DNA of 64,000 nt, from assembly GCA_022592435.1 (NCBI GenBank), contig JABYQS010000009.1:434001-498000 (forward strand). The letters are read 5' to 3'. The DNA comes from Cerioporus squamosus (Eukaryota > Basidiomycota > Agaricomycetes > Polyporales > Polyporaceae). Made by a program: the position numbers and the translations under genes. The notes under the pieces are model-generated. The model was not told the DNA's origin. It saw only the letters and a program-made list of their open reading frames with translations, and made no database searches. This document shows, one piece after another, positions 1-10,376 of this stretch (positions are counted from its first letter, which is position 1; the number at the start of each line of letters is the position of its first letter).

Positions 1-132
1 CCGGACCCAGCTAGAGTCGATCGAGAGGGATTAGAATGCTCAGACCTTAGCCCGCTCACAATAATGGACGAGGGGGGCGTCCTGTGCGGCGTGAGCCTCG
101 CGGCTTTGGTGCTGTCGTCGTTGGGGGAGAGC

Positions 133-149
133 AAGCAGAAGCGGCAGCA
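133..149. repeat. Left target-site duplication of LINE-1
   Basis: The 17-nt string AAGCAGAAGCGGCAGCA here recurs at 10509-10525, directly after a 16-A run. The first two A of the right copy cannot be told from the tail, so the duplication is 15-17 bp. It marks the 5' boundary of the non-LTR element. Bases 1-132 upstream are host flank in which I recognise nothing. Confidence 0.9.
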
Positions 150-960
150 TTCCTCTTCCTCATACCACCACCACCAAGTCTTTCCCACGGCCGCTGACCA
201 CCGCGAATGCCGCGCTGGGGAGCTGTTAATCCTATTTATTGGCCTCCTAGTGCCTATGACTTTGTCGTATCGTCGTTCGCTGTGGAATGCGTACGCTGTG
301 TGTCAAATGACAAGGGGCTGCGGCTCCCTGCGCTTAGGCGCGTGTTCCTCCGGAACCCTCTGTGTGTGGCCTGGCCCTCCTGATTGGCGGATAACTCTGC
401 TCCTGCCGCGGCGGCTGACTCGTGTCGCTGTCGCTGTGGAATAAAAAACGAGGAGTCCGTTTTGAGTGGGATGTCGGGCGCGAGCTGGTCGCCTGGGTGG
501 CGAGCTGGTGCAAGTGAAATTTTAGTGTGTAGACGCCGCCTGAGGTCACGTGCCCCCCGGATGTCGGGTGCGACTAGCGCCTTGCGAACCTGTGCGTGTG
601 CCGGTCCGTGAGGTGGCGACTCGTACGTGCCGCTGGCCCTGGCTGCTTCTCTCTTCCTGCTGGTCCCCTCTGGGTGGTGGTTAAGTGGTCGCCCACTGCC
701 CGCTTGTGCGGGTACGCTCTCCTCCTGTGGCTAGACGGAGTCGTGTGGTGTGTCCCTGTGTCTCTGTGCTGAGTGAGTACCTGCCTGTCCGGCCCGAATT
801 GTGCTTCGACTTCGTTCATGGAGTTCTTCATGACCGATATTGACTGCCCTTCACCCTGCTAAGGGTCTTAGGGATTTACTTCCCCCGTGATGGCCACGTA
901 AGCGTCGTCCAAGTACAAAACGATTCGGCATAGATTCATAGAAGGCACAAAGACGCAGCA
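150..960 (+). other. LINE-1 5' leader without recognisable coding
   Basis: This 0.8-kb GC-rich stretch starts at the TSD junction and runs to the first long ORF. It contains short imperfect direct repeats, for example GGATGTCGGGCGCGA near 470 and GGATGTCGGGTGCGA near 559. It probably holds the internal promoter of the element, by analogy with other LINEs. No promoter motif can be assigned from sequence alone. Confidence 0.5.
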
Positions 961-1554
961 ATGCCCACCACTCGTGTCTACGCTCGCTGGGCCGACCAGT
1001 TCGACCTGTCCATCCCCAACACCCCACTACCCATCCCCGTCCATGCATATGATGCTCCTATCCCCCCACCAGTCTGCCCAAAGCGGGGCGAACGTGTCCA
1101 GGTCATTGCGCTTTCCCCGATGGCCTATCGGACCATGTACGCGCCCCTTGGGACGAGGATCTACGACATATACGACCCTCAGGTGGAAGGAGTGGTGGAA
1201 GGAGTGTGTCCAGCTGGGCCATCGCGAGTTGCGTTCGCGATCAGGAACTTCCGCCAGGAGTCGGGAGTGCAGTGGGTGGTGGTAACGGTCCCATTTGTTG
1301 AAGGAGAAATGAGGTGGCCTGGCGCGGAGGAGTGCCCTGACGAGTGGCTGCAGAGCTGCCTCTCTGGCGAGAGGAGCTCGGTCGAGCTTCAGCACGATGC
1401 AGTGGTGGTGGACAAGCTAGGAGACGTCCCGACGTCTCCGGTCGCCCTGAAATACCCGGATCCCCGCGTATCGCAGCGCGACCGGCTACTTACGGAGTGT
1501 TTCGACCGGTGGAGGCCTACCAATCCGGTGCCCGACGTGCCCGAGGATATATAA
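961..1554 (+). CDS. Hypothetical protein ORF in LINE-1 leader (ORF0), 197 aa
   Basis: This ATG-started ORF of 197 codons is open from 961 to the TAA at 1552-1554 and lies inside the LINE, upstream of ORF1. The N-terminal third is proline-rich (many P in residues 15-40). The rest is a mixed sequence with tryptophans and charged residues that looks like a folded domain. I recognise no family. The stop lies in an AT-rich GATATATAAG context resembling a TATA box. It could be a real accessory protein of the element, an exon of a longer spliced product, or a chance ORF in GC-rich DNA. Length and ordinary composition favour coding, but homologous copies would be needed to decide. Confidence 0.4.
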   Translation: MPTTRVYARWADQFDLSIPNTPLPIPVHAYDAPIPPPVCPKRGERVQVIALSPMAYRTMYAPLGTRIYDIYDPQVEGVVEGVCPAGPSRVAFAIRNFRQESGVQWVVVTVPFVEGEMRWPGAEECPDEWLQSCLSGERSSVELQHDAVVVDKLGDVPTSPVALKYPDPRVSQRDRLLTECFDRWRPTNPVPDVPEDI

Positions 1555-2348
1555 GCATGTACATGTTCTTATGCCACTATGTGATCGCCCTGGGTCTTCG
1601 CTTACGAGGGGCGAGAACGTCCTGCCCAAGTGTCTTGAACCCAAGCGAGCGACTAAGATCCGCAAGTTCTTCAACCTCTCCAGGGATGGTGATGCCCGCA
1701 ATACGCCGGCAGAAGAGAATTCAAGAGCTCTAAGAAGGAGAACGGGGCCAGGGTCACGTGCCGTAGGTACATCAGCAAGAGGCATGTGCTCCAGGAACGT
1801 GGCTGAGCCAGATAAGATTAAGTTAGGGCTCGGGCTGGGCCGGAACGGAGATTGCAATATCTTTGGCCCGGCGTGATGCGTATGCTTCCTTATTGAGCCT
1901 GTAGCTGTGCGAATGGGCGTCTTATGTGAGGTTAACCTGTTTTAGAAATGCTTCGATTCTCTGCTCGCAGAGCGCGCTGCCGTACTCATTTCGCTTCCTC
2001 TTGCGCGTCTCGTTCTTCTCACTGGCTAGTCGATTTCGCTCGTCGCTGGACCCTGCAGCCAAACGTTCCCCACCCCTCCGTCGTGCACACTTCACGCGCC
2101 CCGACCTCCACAGTGCGCTCTGGCCGTGGGCTATGACGTGCTGGACGTGCTTTGACGGCAAGGACGTCGTCCAAGCCGGCTCTGCAAGCACGATTCACCT
2201 AAATCAAGACTTCGAGGTGCTTCCTGAAGACGTCGTTGGACCCTGGCGCGGGAGTGTCGGTGACAGGCGGCGAGGTGGGCGTGGCAGCTCCCTGGAGCTG
2301 GAACGAATATAAAGCTTGGTGAGTCGTGCTCCTGCTTCTGCAGAAATC
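1555..2348 (+). other. LINE-1 segment between ORF0 and ORFX
   Basis: About 0.8 kb inside the element with only overlapping short ORFs in several frames. A TATA-like ATATAAAG lies at about 2307-2314, some 35 bp before the ATG at 2349, and could serve a subgenomic start. Nothing else is recognised. Confidence 0.35.
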
Positions 2349-3213
2349 ATGTATCGCCCTGCTTCCCCTCCGCCCTCTGCAACCTCGTTCAACGCCACCA
2401 TGCCTGATGTCCTGTCCCCTGCCGCTTGCCCCTCTGCCCCGCCATCTACTCCCCGTCCCACGCCCGTCCCTGAGGACGTTCAGGACGGCGTCTTCCGTCT
2501 TGCCGCGGTCAGCGAGACCCTAGAGCTCGCGCCGCGCGCCCAGTTGACGATGGGCTCTGTCGCTAGCAGCGATGAAGACTCCCCTGGGCTGCTGCCGATG
2601 GGTGGGATGTACTCTCCCCAGGTATGTAATGTGCTGGTCGTTCCTGCGACTCACGCTAAATGCCGGCCAGGTCTACGCTCAGGTGTTTGCCTCGCAGGCG
2701 ACACCCACTCCCCTGACCTCTGCTGAGCCCCTCCCCGTGCACACTGTCCGTGGTGTCGCCGCCTTTGAACCCCCGTACTCCCCCTATGGGTTTGACGGTG
2801 GCCAAGGCCCGACCGACGCTGATGGGGCGCCGGAGGCGGCCATCCTCTACCCGCGCCCCAACTATGGGGTCCTTCGCCATGATCTCCTTGCTCGATACGC
2901 GACGTACAGGTCGCCCGGCTCGTACTCCCTCTCCGAGGCCTTGGTCGACACCGAGACCGAAGGCCTGCTCACTCGGGAGGGGCTGCCCACAGTGCTTCCG
3001 ATCCCGCCTCGCGGCGGCGCTGCTACGCCGAGCGCGACCGGCGGCGTGTTCGCTGCTACGCCAAGCACGACCGGCGGCGTGTTCGCTGCCACGCCAAGCA
3101 CCCCGGGTGGTGCGTTCGCTGATATGGCGATTGAGAGAGGCCGTGGAATGGTGAGGTCTAACGTGTCGGGCACGTCGGGGCTCAATGTTCTCGCTGAAGC
3201 TGCTTCCGTATGA
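2349..3213 (+). CDS. Hypothetical Pro/Ser/Thr-rich protein in LINE-1 (ORFX), probably two exons
   Basis: Two open frames join without a shift if a 49-nt intron is removed. Exon 1 is 2349-2621, exon 2 is 2671-3213, and the intron 2622-2670 has a strong GTATGT donor and a CCAG acceptor. The phase is 0 and the product is about 271 aa. The N-terminus is rich in P, S and A. Residues near the C-terminus contain three 11-residue repeats of the type ATPSTTGGVFA. No family is recognised. A second possible donor, GTATGA at 3208, with an acceptor ACAG ending at 3294 would fuse this protein in frame to ORF1. If true, ORF1 would be a larger spliced protein. Splicing inside an RNA-copied element is unusual, so both junctions are inferred. 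Confidence 0.45.
3022..3120 (+). repeat. 33-bp tandem repeat, three units, coding
   Basis: Three consecutive 33-bp units (3022-3054, 3055-3087, 3088-3120) encode an 11-residue A-T-P-S-x-x-G-G-x-F-A motif inside ORFX. The third unit is the most diverged. The repeat keeps frame, which supports translation of this region. Confidence 0.85.
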
Positions 3214-3312
3214 GTCCTCTCTCGCATGCAATGTATGACTACCTGCTGAAGAATGTTGCGAATGTGATAGCGTCTTGAGTACTCGAACGTACAGCCTGAT
3301 CCTGACTCTACG

Positions 3313-4965
3313 ATGGATACTGAGGATGGCGAGGTTACGCCAGGCCGGTCCGACTCCCCGGTGGCTGGAAACTCTATCCAGACCGATGACGCATTGCATC
3401 GGGATCGGCCCGTTCCGGGGGTTGATATGACGCCCGAAGTATTCGCTCGGCAGCAGCAAGAGCTGATTGCGCTCCAGCTCGCACACGACGAGGCCCGCGC
3501 TCAGTCTGCTATGGCTAGGCGTCCCAAGGCGCAGTTCTACTCCAGGTTCCAACCGCGCTCCCCCTCCATCGATCCCGTCCTTCTCATGGGATATGCCCCT
3601 ATGGAAGTTGATGGGTACCCGGCTCCGAGGGCGCCACTGGTGCATGCTCGCGTGGCGGGCTCGGTGTCCTCCGAGAACGATCTCTACCTTCCTCCCCCGC
3701 TTGAGGACAACCGCCCGGATGATCCCCTGAATGCCCCTCGTGTCCCGCACATCTATGGCGGGCTGGAGGTTGTGGGTCCTACGCTCGCGTCTGGCGAAGC
3801 TCAGTACACCCATGATGTCCCTATTCGCAACTCCGCGGCTGTGTCGCCTGCGGTTGCCGGTGCCTCGGGTAACATCCCGCAGATCTGGTGCAGCCCTGAC
3901 CACGTTGAAGACGCCAGGCACCTAGCGGGTGGCCATGCGGCGCCTCCCCAGCACAACCTAATGCCTCCCACAATCCCGCTTGTGTCGTTCACCATCATTC
4001 CGCTCTCTGGCTCGCCTCCCATCCACTTCGACGATCCCGAGACCCTGATCAAGGGGCTCGCGTCCGAGCGAGTTCATGTGATCTTCCGCCAGCCTCAGGG
4101 CTCTCTCGTGCTGATAAAGATCTTCAATGGAGGCACGCCGCGCGCGTCCAATGTCAAGCACCAATCAGATGTCCTAGCGGAATCCGTCACCGCTGCCACC
4201 GGAGCAGAGAACTTTATCGTTGTTCCGCCTGCGCAGGCGTGCGGCCAGGAGCTCTCGCTCCAGGACCAACCAACGACTTGGATCATCCTACGCCTCGAGC
4301 CGGAGAAGGCGCGCATGCTCATTGAGCAGCGCGTGTGGTCCTCCAAGAAGGTGTCCTTCCTCGCGTTCAACCGCGACCTCCGTTTTGATCGCTTCATCGG
4401 CCGCGTTGGGTACTACACCCACAATGTCGATGGCAACATCGAGACTTCGATCCGGAAGACCTTCGAAGGCCCCCTGATCCTTCCCAGCATCAAGTCGCTT
4501 GTGGCGAGCCACCCTGGCATCGCCCCGGTGAACGTCGATGCGACTGTCCTCAGAGTCCTCGACTCCATCCGCGTCGAGGTGGTTACCTACCCCAACGGAA
4601 ACATCGTCGCTAAAGTCTACTGCGACTCCCCTACGCAATCTATTGACTCCTGGCGGCTCTGGGTCGCGTACGTCCACACTGTCCCCATGTGGAGCGACCT
4701 GAACCCCACCGGCAGCTTCCTCCGTCCCATCCGTTGTGCTGGATGCTCGGCCGCGGATCATCCCACCTTCTCGTGCCCGGTTGCCCTCATCCCGGGCTGG
4801 AACGGTCCCACGCCCGGAGCTGCCACTATCGAAGGTCCTGCGACCGCGACACTGCCTGGAGCTCCGCCCGTCGGGCGTGGCTACGGTACAAGGGGATTGC
4901 ACCCGTACCGTGGTGCTGGCTCCCGTGGGCGGCGTGGTCGGGGCCGTGGTGCCCCCCCGTTCTAG
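3313..4965 (+). CDS. LINE-1 ORF1 protein with CCHC zinc knuckle, 550 aa
   Basis: ORF1 proteins of LINEs bind the element RNA and form the ribonucleoprotein that carries ORF2. This frame starts at ATG 3313 and is open back to 3271. The N-terminal half is proline-rich and probably disordered. A mixed alpha/beta-looking region spans about residues 215-450. A single CCHC knuckle (C-x2-C-x4-H-x4-C) lies near residues 475-490. The C-terminal 40 residues are rich in R and G, like an RNA-binding tail. It ends 338 nt before ORF2, and that spacer shows no recognisable feature, so ORF2 translation must use reinitiation or internal entry. The alternative is that this is the last exon of a product beginning at 2349. 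Confidence 0.85.
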   Translation: MDTEDGEVTPGRSDSPVAGNSIQTDDALHRDRPVPGVDMTPEVFARQQQELIALQLAHDEARAQSAMARRPKAQFYSRFQPRSPSIDPVLLMGYAPMEVDGYPAPRAPLVHARVAGSVSSENDLYLPPPLEDNRPDDPLNAPRVPHIYGGLEVVGPTLASGEAQYTHDVPIRNSAAVSPAVAGASGNIPQIWCSPDHVEDARHLAGGHAAPPQHNLMPPTIPLVSFTIIPLSGSPPIHFDDPETLIKGLASERVHVIFRQPQGSLVLIKIFNGGTPRASNVKHQSDVLAESVTAATGAENFIVVPPAQACGQELSLQDQPTTWIILRLEPEKARMLIEQRVWSSKKVSFLAFNRDLRFDRFIGRVGYYTHNVDGNIETSIRKTFEGPLILPSIKSLVASHPGIAPVNVDATVLRVLDSIRVEVVTYPNGNIVAKVYCDSPTQSIDSWRLWVAYVHTVPMWSDLNPTGSFLRPIRCAGCSAADHPTFSCPVALIPGWNGPTPGAATIEGPATATLPGAPPVGRGYGTRGLHPYRGAGSRGRRGRGRGAPPF

Positions 4966-5303
4966 TCTTGTTCCCTAGCTCGTAGCTGTACTTGTAACTC
5001 CCTCCCCTGCCCTCAACGCGGCATCCCTGTATTCCGATACCGTCAACCGGTAACTACGGACATCCGTATGCTTCGTGTAGAACTACGACTCTTGTGTAGT
5101 TCCTGTGTGCAATTGAAAGTGCCTCTGATATTCCATCTTCTTGTTGTGATTTCCCTTCCCCCGGTATGTTGTGATCTGCCTGGCCTTCGAACTCCTCGAA
5201 AACCGTGACAACCGGTTGTTGTCTCGGCTTGCGTGGGTAGCTTCCGCGCGGGCTCAAACTATTAGCTACAACTGCATTACAACATCATAACATTAACCCA
5301 CGG

Positions 5304-8300
5304 ATGACTTCTTCGGCCCCTGGTCTTAGCGCTTCAGCCTCTCCTGATGGCCCAAGTGTTCTGGCCGCCAACCTTGTACCAAGTGATGGCGAGGCTGAGA
5401 ACGGCGGTGGCCCGGACTCCGCGCGAAGTACTAGGCAGCCGCCGCGCGTGCACGGCGTGCAGTCTAGTACCCGCGCGCAGCCTGCTTCCTCCCCTTCTAA
5501 TTCCTCCTCTCTCCGGTCTCGTGGTGCTGTCAAGGTGGCATCGCTCAATATGAATGGTGCGAACTCACGCCCCAATGCCTCTAGTGGGCCTGGCTCTCAG
5601 AGCAAATGGATGCTGATCAATCAGCTAGTTCGACAGAATCGGGTTGCTGTCTTGGCACTCCAGGAAACCCACGTTACGAAAGAGCAAGTTGACCGTATCA
5701 ACATGCTCTTTGATGGGCTCATACGAGTCTACGTCTCCCCGGACCCAACCTCTCCGACCGCGGCGAGAGGGGTTGCATTCGTCGTCAATCTCCGCATAGT
5801 TCGGGATGACACGGTTAAGGTCAGTGTGTGCGTCCCCGGACGAGCTATGTCACTCGTACTGACCCGAAGGCGCGGCACGCGCCTGAACCTCTTGAATGTC
5901 TATGCTCCCAATGTCATGACTGAGAATGTGTCCTTCTGGCAGGGACTGTGTACTGCAGCTAGTGCGCCTGGCTGGCTGAAGCCGGACGTGGTCCTTGGAG
6001 ACTTCAATCTAGTAGACGATGCGACTGATAGGGTGCCATCCCGCCCAGATCATGAAGGTGCTGTTCAGTCTCTGCGTACGTTCGTAGCCCGTTGTGAACT
6101 TACGGATGGCTGGAGGGCTAGAAACGGGGTCTCCCGGGCCTTCTCATACCTGCAGCTGGCAACTGGGAGTCAGTCCAGGATCGACAGGGTCTACGTAACC
6201 CGTGATATCCTCAAATTGTCCCACTCATGGGACATCATCCCGCCGGGAATCCCAACGGACCACTGCATGGTATGTGTCTCAGTAACGGATTATAACGAGC
6301 CTGTAAAAGGCCCCGGGAGGTGGCGGCTTCCTAGCTGCCTTCTTACCGACAAACAGTTCCTCGACGAGACCCAAAGGTTGGGAATTGTCGCGCTCGAGAA
6401 GTGCTATGATAGTGCCCCTGACAAGTTACTGCAAGCGGCCCAGTGGAGGCTCTACGAGTACAAAGAGGCTGTCACGAAGTACGCCCGGACGAGGGCGAAG
6501 CAGCTCACGTCCAAACTGGACCGTCGCATCGAAGCGACGAAGGAGGATATTGCGCGCGTAATGAGGAACCCAGCAACGTCGGACAAAGACAAGGAGGCGG
6601 AATCCGCGCTCCTGCGTGATGAAGAGACAAAGCTCACAGGACGTCGCTTTCAAGCGTGCAAACGCAGCCTGCAGCTGCGCGATAGGCTGGACGGTGAGTC
6701 TGTGTCGCCCTACTGGATGCGTCTAAATAAAGCTGTTGAAATTCAGGACCCCATCTACGAACTCCAGCAACTGGAGCTAGTAGATGGGCGGGTGGAGTAC
6801 ACGAGAGATTCTGGGGCCATGGCGGCCATTGCGGGAAGGTTCTATGATGGCCTCCAACCGGACCCTGACTTTAATCAAGGTGCGTACGATAATGCTGTCC
6901 GGGCTGCCCTTGCTGTTGACGTTCCGGTCTTATCTCCGCCTCAGGTAGAAAGCCTGCAAGCCAGTGTACAAGCGGGTGAAGTTGAGCAGGCGTTAGTCAT
7001 GTCGGCGATGCGTAAAGCTCCGGGAATGGATGGGCTCCCGGCGGAGTTCTGGCTCAAGTTGCACAAGACGTTTTGTGCTAAGGCGAAAGCTGGCAAACCG
7101 GCCTTCAATGTAGTCCGCCTCCTAACCGAGGCCTTCAACAATATTGCCGTTGCAGGGATTGCGCCGCGTACAGAGTTCGCTAAGGGCTGGATATGCCCAA
7201 TATATAAGCTCAAAGGAGACCCTCGGCAAGCCAAGAACTATAGACCCATAACGGTGCTGAATACCGATTATAAACTCATGACGAAAGTGTTCGCAGCGAG
7301 GCTGGCAATAGTTGCGCCCTCGCTTATTCATGCTGACCAGGCAGGCTTTGTGCCTGGTAGGAGAATTTTTGACCATACGAGACTCGCGCAGACCATGGTG
7401 GACTACGCTGACTTGTGCGAAGATGAAGGTGCGTTGGTCGCGCTCGACCAAGAAAAGGCTTACGATCGAATTAGCCACTCGTACCTGTGGGCAGTCCTCC
7501 GGAGGATGCGAATTCCGGAGTTCCTCATCCAGACCATGCAGAGGCTTTACGCCGGTGCAGTAAGTCTCGTCCTGCTTAATGGCATGCAGAGCCCCGCGTT
7601 CTCCATTGTCCGCGGGGTTAGACAGGGTGATCCTGTCTCATGTCTGTTGTTTGATTTGGCGATCGAACCGCTCGCAATTGCCTTGCGGTCCGCGCCCCTC
7701 CGGGGATTCACAATACCGGGGGTTAGTGAGCGGATCCTTACGGCCCTATTTGCCGACGACACAACCGTGTATCTCAGTGCTGGGGATGACTACAATCTCC
7801 TCCTGTCTATCCTATGGCGCTGGTGTGATGCTTCCCGAGCTCGGTTTAATGTCGAAAAAACCGAGCTGCTTCCTCTAGGCCCAAAAGCCTATCGCGACAA
7901 GGTGGTCGCGACGCGCTGCCTGCATGATGGTGGGGTACCTATCCCTCTCGATGTCCGAATTGTCCCAGATGGCACGGCAATGCGGCTACTTGGTGCCTGG
8001 GTAGGAAATAAGATATGTCAGAAGTCTGTTTGGTCGCCGCTGCTCAAGAAAGTAGAAGAGAACCTCTTAAAGTGGGATAAACGGCGGCCGACTCTCAAGG
8101 GCAAGCGACTGGTGGTGGGCCTCGAGGTCGGCAGCCGGTCTCAGTACCTCGCCCGGGTGCAAGGCATGCCGGTCTCGGTGGAGCTGGCGTTCGAGAAGCT
8201 TGTACGCAAGTTCATGTGGGGAAATGCTGCCGCATCGCCGCCTATTAGTGTCAAAACGTTGTACGACGTGCCGACCAACGGCGGGTTGAGCTTGCTCGAC

Positions 8301-10376
8301 CTCAAAGCGCGTAATCAGGCTATTGATATCATGTGGGTTAAAGATTACCTTAACATCTCTTGCTCGCGTCCTAGGTGGGCGTTTGTGGCGGACGTCATAC
8401 TGGCGCGTACAGTCACTGCTGACTCTAGGCGGCTAGACCGGGAGGCAAGGGTTAACTCCTTTCTCCAGTCCTGGAAAGTTAGCACGGCGTCCGTGTCCCT
8501 GCTCCCAATGTACCTAAAGTCAATGATAAAGATTGCTAGTAAGTATAACGTGCGGTTTGATGCGATTAATCCTACCGAGGAGTTGAAAGACGCGCTTCCA
8601 CTCTGGCGGCACTTTGCCCTCCCGGATGAGGATAGGCTAGTTATGTCCAAGTCTGTGAGGTGCCTTCTAACGGCCCATGGCGTGATTGATGTAGGGCAAG
8701 CCTGCAGGGCTGCTGCGCGACTGCATAGCGTTGGTGCGTCTGGTGCTCACCGACCGGCGGCGTCCTGCCAGTGTGTTGAGTGTGCGGTAGACCAGGCGGC
8801 GGGGTGCGACAACCCCCACCGCTGTGCGATGGCGGCCAGAAGAATGTTGAACAAGTTGCTCCCAAGGTGGACTGATGGTCCGCCCTGTCTCGCTGATGGG
8901 CTGAGCCTAACGGTGCGTCGTAAGCAAGCGAACTCAAGTAATGCGCTGAGTGACGGTCGCGTTACCTTTGACCCATCCATTACGGCTCGCCTCCCGCTTG
9001 CAGCCCACTTCCGAGTGTTTGAGCCTGCGAATGCGAGGGAAATAGTCCCTGTCAGTCGCCCGACAAGAGGCGTATCTATAGCTACTGAAGAAGTAGAAGT
9101 GTTTACCGATGGTTCTTGCAACAAGAACGGGTCGCATGAGGCTGTAGCTGCTGGTGGGGTTTGGTTTGGGCCGAGGGATGTGCGGAATACCGCGTCACTG
9201 GTGACTGGCGCGATCCAATCCAACCAATCAGCGGAACTATTTGCTGTTGGACTAGCTGTGGCATCAGTTCCACCGTTCGCGCCCCTACATATTGTGACTG
9301 ACTCGAAATATGTACTCAACGGCTTGACCGTCTATCGACGCTGGTGGGAGTCGCAGGGGTGGCTTGGACTAGCTAACGGGGGCCTTGTTCGTGCCACGAT
9401 CGCGAGACTCCGTGCCAGAAGTGCACCGACGACGTTTCGTTGGGTAAAAGGACACTCCGGGGTCCAAGGGAATGAAGGTGCGGATGCGCTTGCGAAGCAA
9501 GCTGTCCGCGATAGGAAGGTCGTTGCCTTGCCTGATGCGCCCCTCAAGTTCATTGCGTATGGAGCTGCCCTGGCGTGCGTAACGCAAAAGCTTGCATATA
9601 AATTCATAAGGAAAGAATTAAAGGTAGATGAAAGGTACACAACCCGTCAAAACCTGAACCTTGCGCAACGGGCGATCAAAGAGCTGACGGGTGAACAACC
9701 GCTAGATGCGGCTGTATGGATGAAGACGTGGAAGCTCGAAACTGATCGACCCGTCAGAGTCTTCTGGTGGAAGATGTTACATGGGGCTTACCGTCTAGGC
9801 TCGTACTGGTTGAATATCCCGGCGTGCAGCGATCGCGCGCTATGTAGGTATTGTGGTGCGCTAGAAACCATGGAGCATGTGCTCTGTGTCTGTAATAGCC
9901 CATGGAGGGTAGCGCTGTGGTCGGAAGCGACTGGACTGCTAGTCAGACGAGGCATAAAGCCAGATGACTTGTCGTTTCCTCACTTGCTTGCAGTTGGTGT
10001 GCTTGTTCTACCGGGAAGGTTAGAAAGGACTCTCCCGGCGGATGTAAGGTTAACGCGTATTGTGCTTACGGAGATGGTCTATCTCACCTGGGTTGTGCGA
10101 TGTGAATGGACGATCGGGAAGGAAGGTGACCTTTCCCGTCTTATAACCGTGCCGGAAATCCTCAATAGGTGGTACTGGAGAATCAATCGTCGACTGTGGA
10201 TTGATGTTGCGTTAGCAAAGAAGGCTGCGCGTCGGTGCGTCGCACCGAGGAATCTTGTTCTTGAGACGTGGCGGGGCCTCATTTCCTGTGAAGGTGAAGA
10301 ACCTGAAGACTGGATGTCCGCGTCAGGGGTTTTAGTGGGTAGGGCTAGCGATGTACCTCGGCATGGTGTCGGGTGA
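5304..10376 (+). CDS. LINE-1 ORF2: endonuclease / reverse transcriptase / RNase H, 1690 aa
   Basis: This polyprotein nicks the target DNA, copies the RNA from the nick, and removes RNA. The AP-type endonuclease spans about residues 75-320: LNMNG, QETH, YAPN, GDFN, SRIDRVY and TDHC carry the catalytic N, E, Y, D/N, D and H. The reverse transcriptase spans about 620-900, with YRPI, a QAGFVPGR box, an LDQEKAYD motif carrying the first aspartate, an RQGDP box and FADD at about 815 with the other two. RNase H spans about 1262-1400: FTDGS, SAEL, VTDS, KGHSG and NEGADALA give the complete D-E-D-H/D set. A C-x2-C..H..C finger (CRYC..EH..C) follows near 1513. No stop or frameshift interrupts it. ATG 5304 is the first in frame after the ORF1 stop. 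Confidence 0.95.
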   Translation: MTSSAPGLSASASPDGPSVLAANLVPSDGEAENGGGPDSARSTRQPPRVHGVQSSTRAQPASSPSNSSSLRSRGAVKVASLNMNGANSRPNASSGPGSQSKWMLINQLVRQNRVAVLALQETHVTKEQVDRINMLFDGLIRVYVSPDPTSPTAARGVAFVVNLRIVRDDTVKVSVCVPGRAMSLVLTRRRGTRLNLLNVYAPNVMTENVSFWQGLCTAASAPGWLKPDVVLGDFNLVDDATDRVPSRPDHEGAVQSLRTFVARCELTDGWRARNGVSRAFSYLQLATGSQSRIDRVYVTRDILKLSHSWDIIPPGIPTDHCMVCVSVTDYNEPVKGPGRWRLPSCLLTDKQFLDETQRLGIVALEKCYDSAPDKLLQAAQWRLYEYKEAVTKYARTRAKQLTSKLDRRIEATKEDIARVMRNPATSDKDKEAESALLRDEETKLTGRRFQACKRSLQLRDRLDGESVSPYWMRLNKAVEIQDPIYELQQLELVDGRVEYTRDSGAMAAIAGRFYDGLQPDPDFNQGAYDNAVRAALAVDVPVLSPPQVESLQASVQAGEVEQALVMSAMRKAPGMDGLPAEFWLKLHKTFCAKAKAGKPAFNVVRLLTEAFNNIAVAGIAPRTEFAKGWICPIYKLKGDPRQAKNYRPITVLNTDYKLMTKVFAARLAIVAPSLIHADQAGFVPGRRIFDHTRLAQTMVDYADLCEDEGALVALDQEKAYDRISHSYLWAVLRRMRIPEFLIQTMQRLYAGAVSLVLLNGMQSPAFSIVRGVRQGDPVSCLLFDLAIEPLAIALRSAPLRGFTIPGVSERILTALFADDTTVYLSAGDDYNLLLSILWRWCDASRARFNVEKTELLPLGPKAYRDKVVATRCLHDGGVPIPLDVRIVPDGTAMRLLGAWVGNKICQKSVWSPLLKKVEENLLKWDKRRPTLKGKRLVVGLEVGSRSQYLARVQGMPVSVELAFEKLVRKFMWGNAAASPPISVKTLYDVPTNGGLSLLDLKARNQAIDIMWVKDYLNISCSRPRWAFVADVILARTVTADSRRLDREARVNSFLQSWKVSTASVSLLPMYLKSMIKIASKYNVRFDAINPTEELKDALPLWRHFALPDEDRLVMSKSVRCLLTAHGVIDVGQACRAAARLHSVGASGAHRPAASCQCVECAVDQAAGCDNPHRCAMAARRMLNKLLPRWTDGPPCLADGLSLTVRRKQANSSNALSDGRVTFDPSITARLPLAAHFRVFEPANAREIVPVSRPTRGVSIATEEVEVFTDGSCNKNGSHEAVAAGGVWFGPRDVRNTASLVTGAIQSNQSAELFAVGLAVASVPPFAPLHIVTDSKYVLNGLTVYRRWWESQGWLGLANGGLVRATIARLRARSAPTTFRWVKGHSGVQGNEGADALAKQAVRDRKVVALPDAPLKFIAYGAALACVTQKLAYKFIRKELKVDERYTTRQNLNLAQRAIKELTGEQPLDAAVWMKTWKLETDRPVRVFWWKMLHGAYRLGSYWLNIPACSDRALCRYCGALETMEHVLCVCNSPWRVALWSEATGLLVRRGIKPDDLSFPHLLAVGVLVLPGRLERTLPADVRLTRIVLTEMVYLTWVVRCEWTIGKEGDLSRLITVPEILNRWYWRINRRLWIDVALAKKAARRCVAPRNLVLETWRGLISCEGEEPEDWMSASGVLVGRASDVPRHGVG

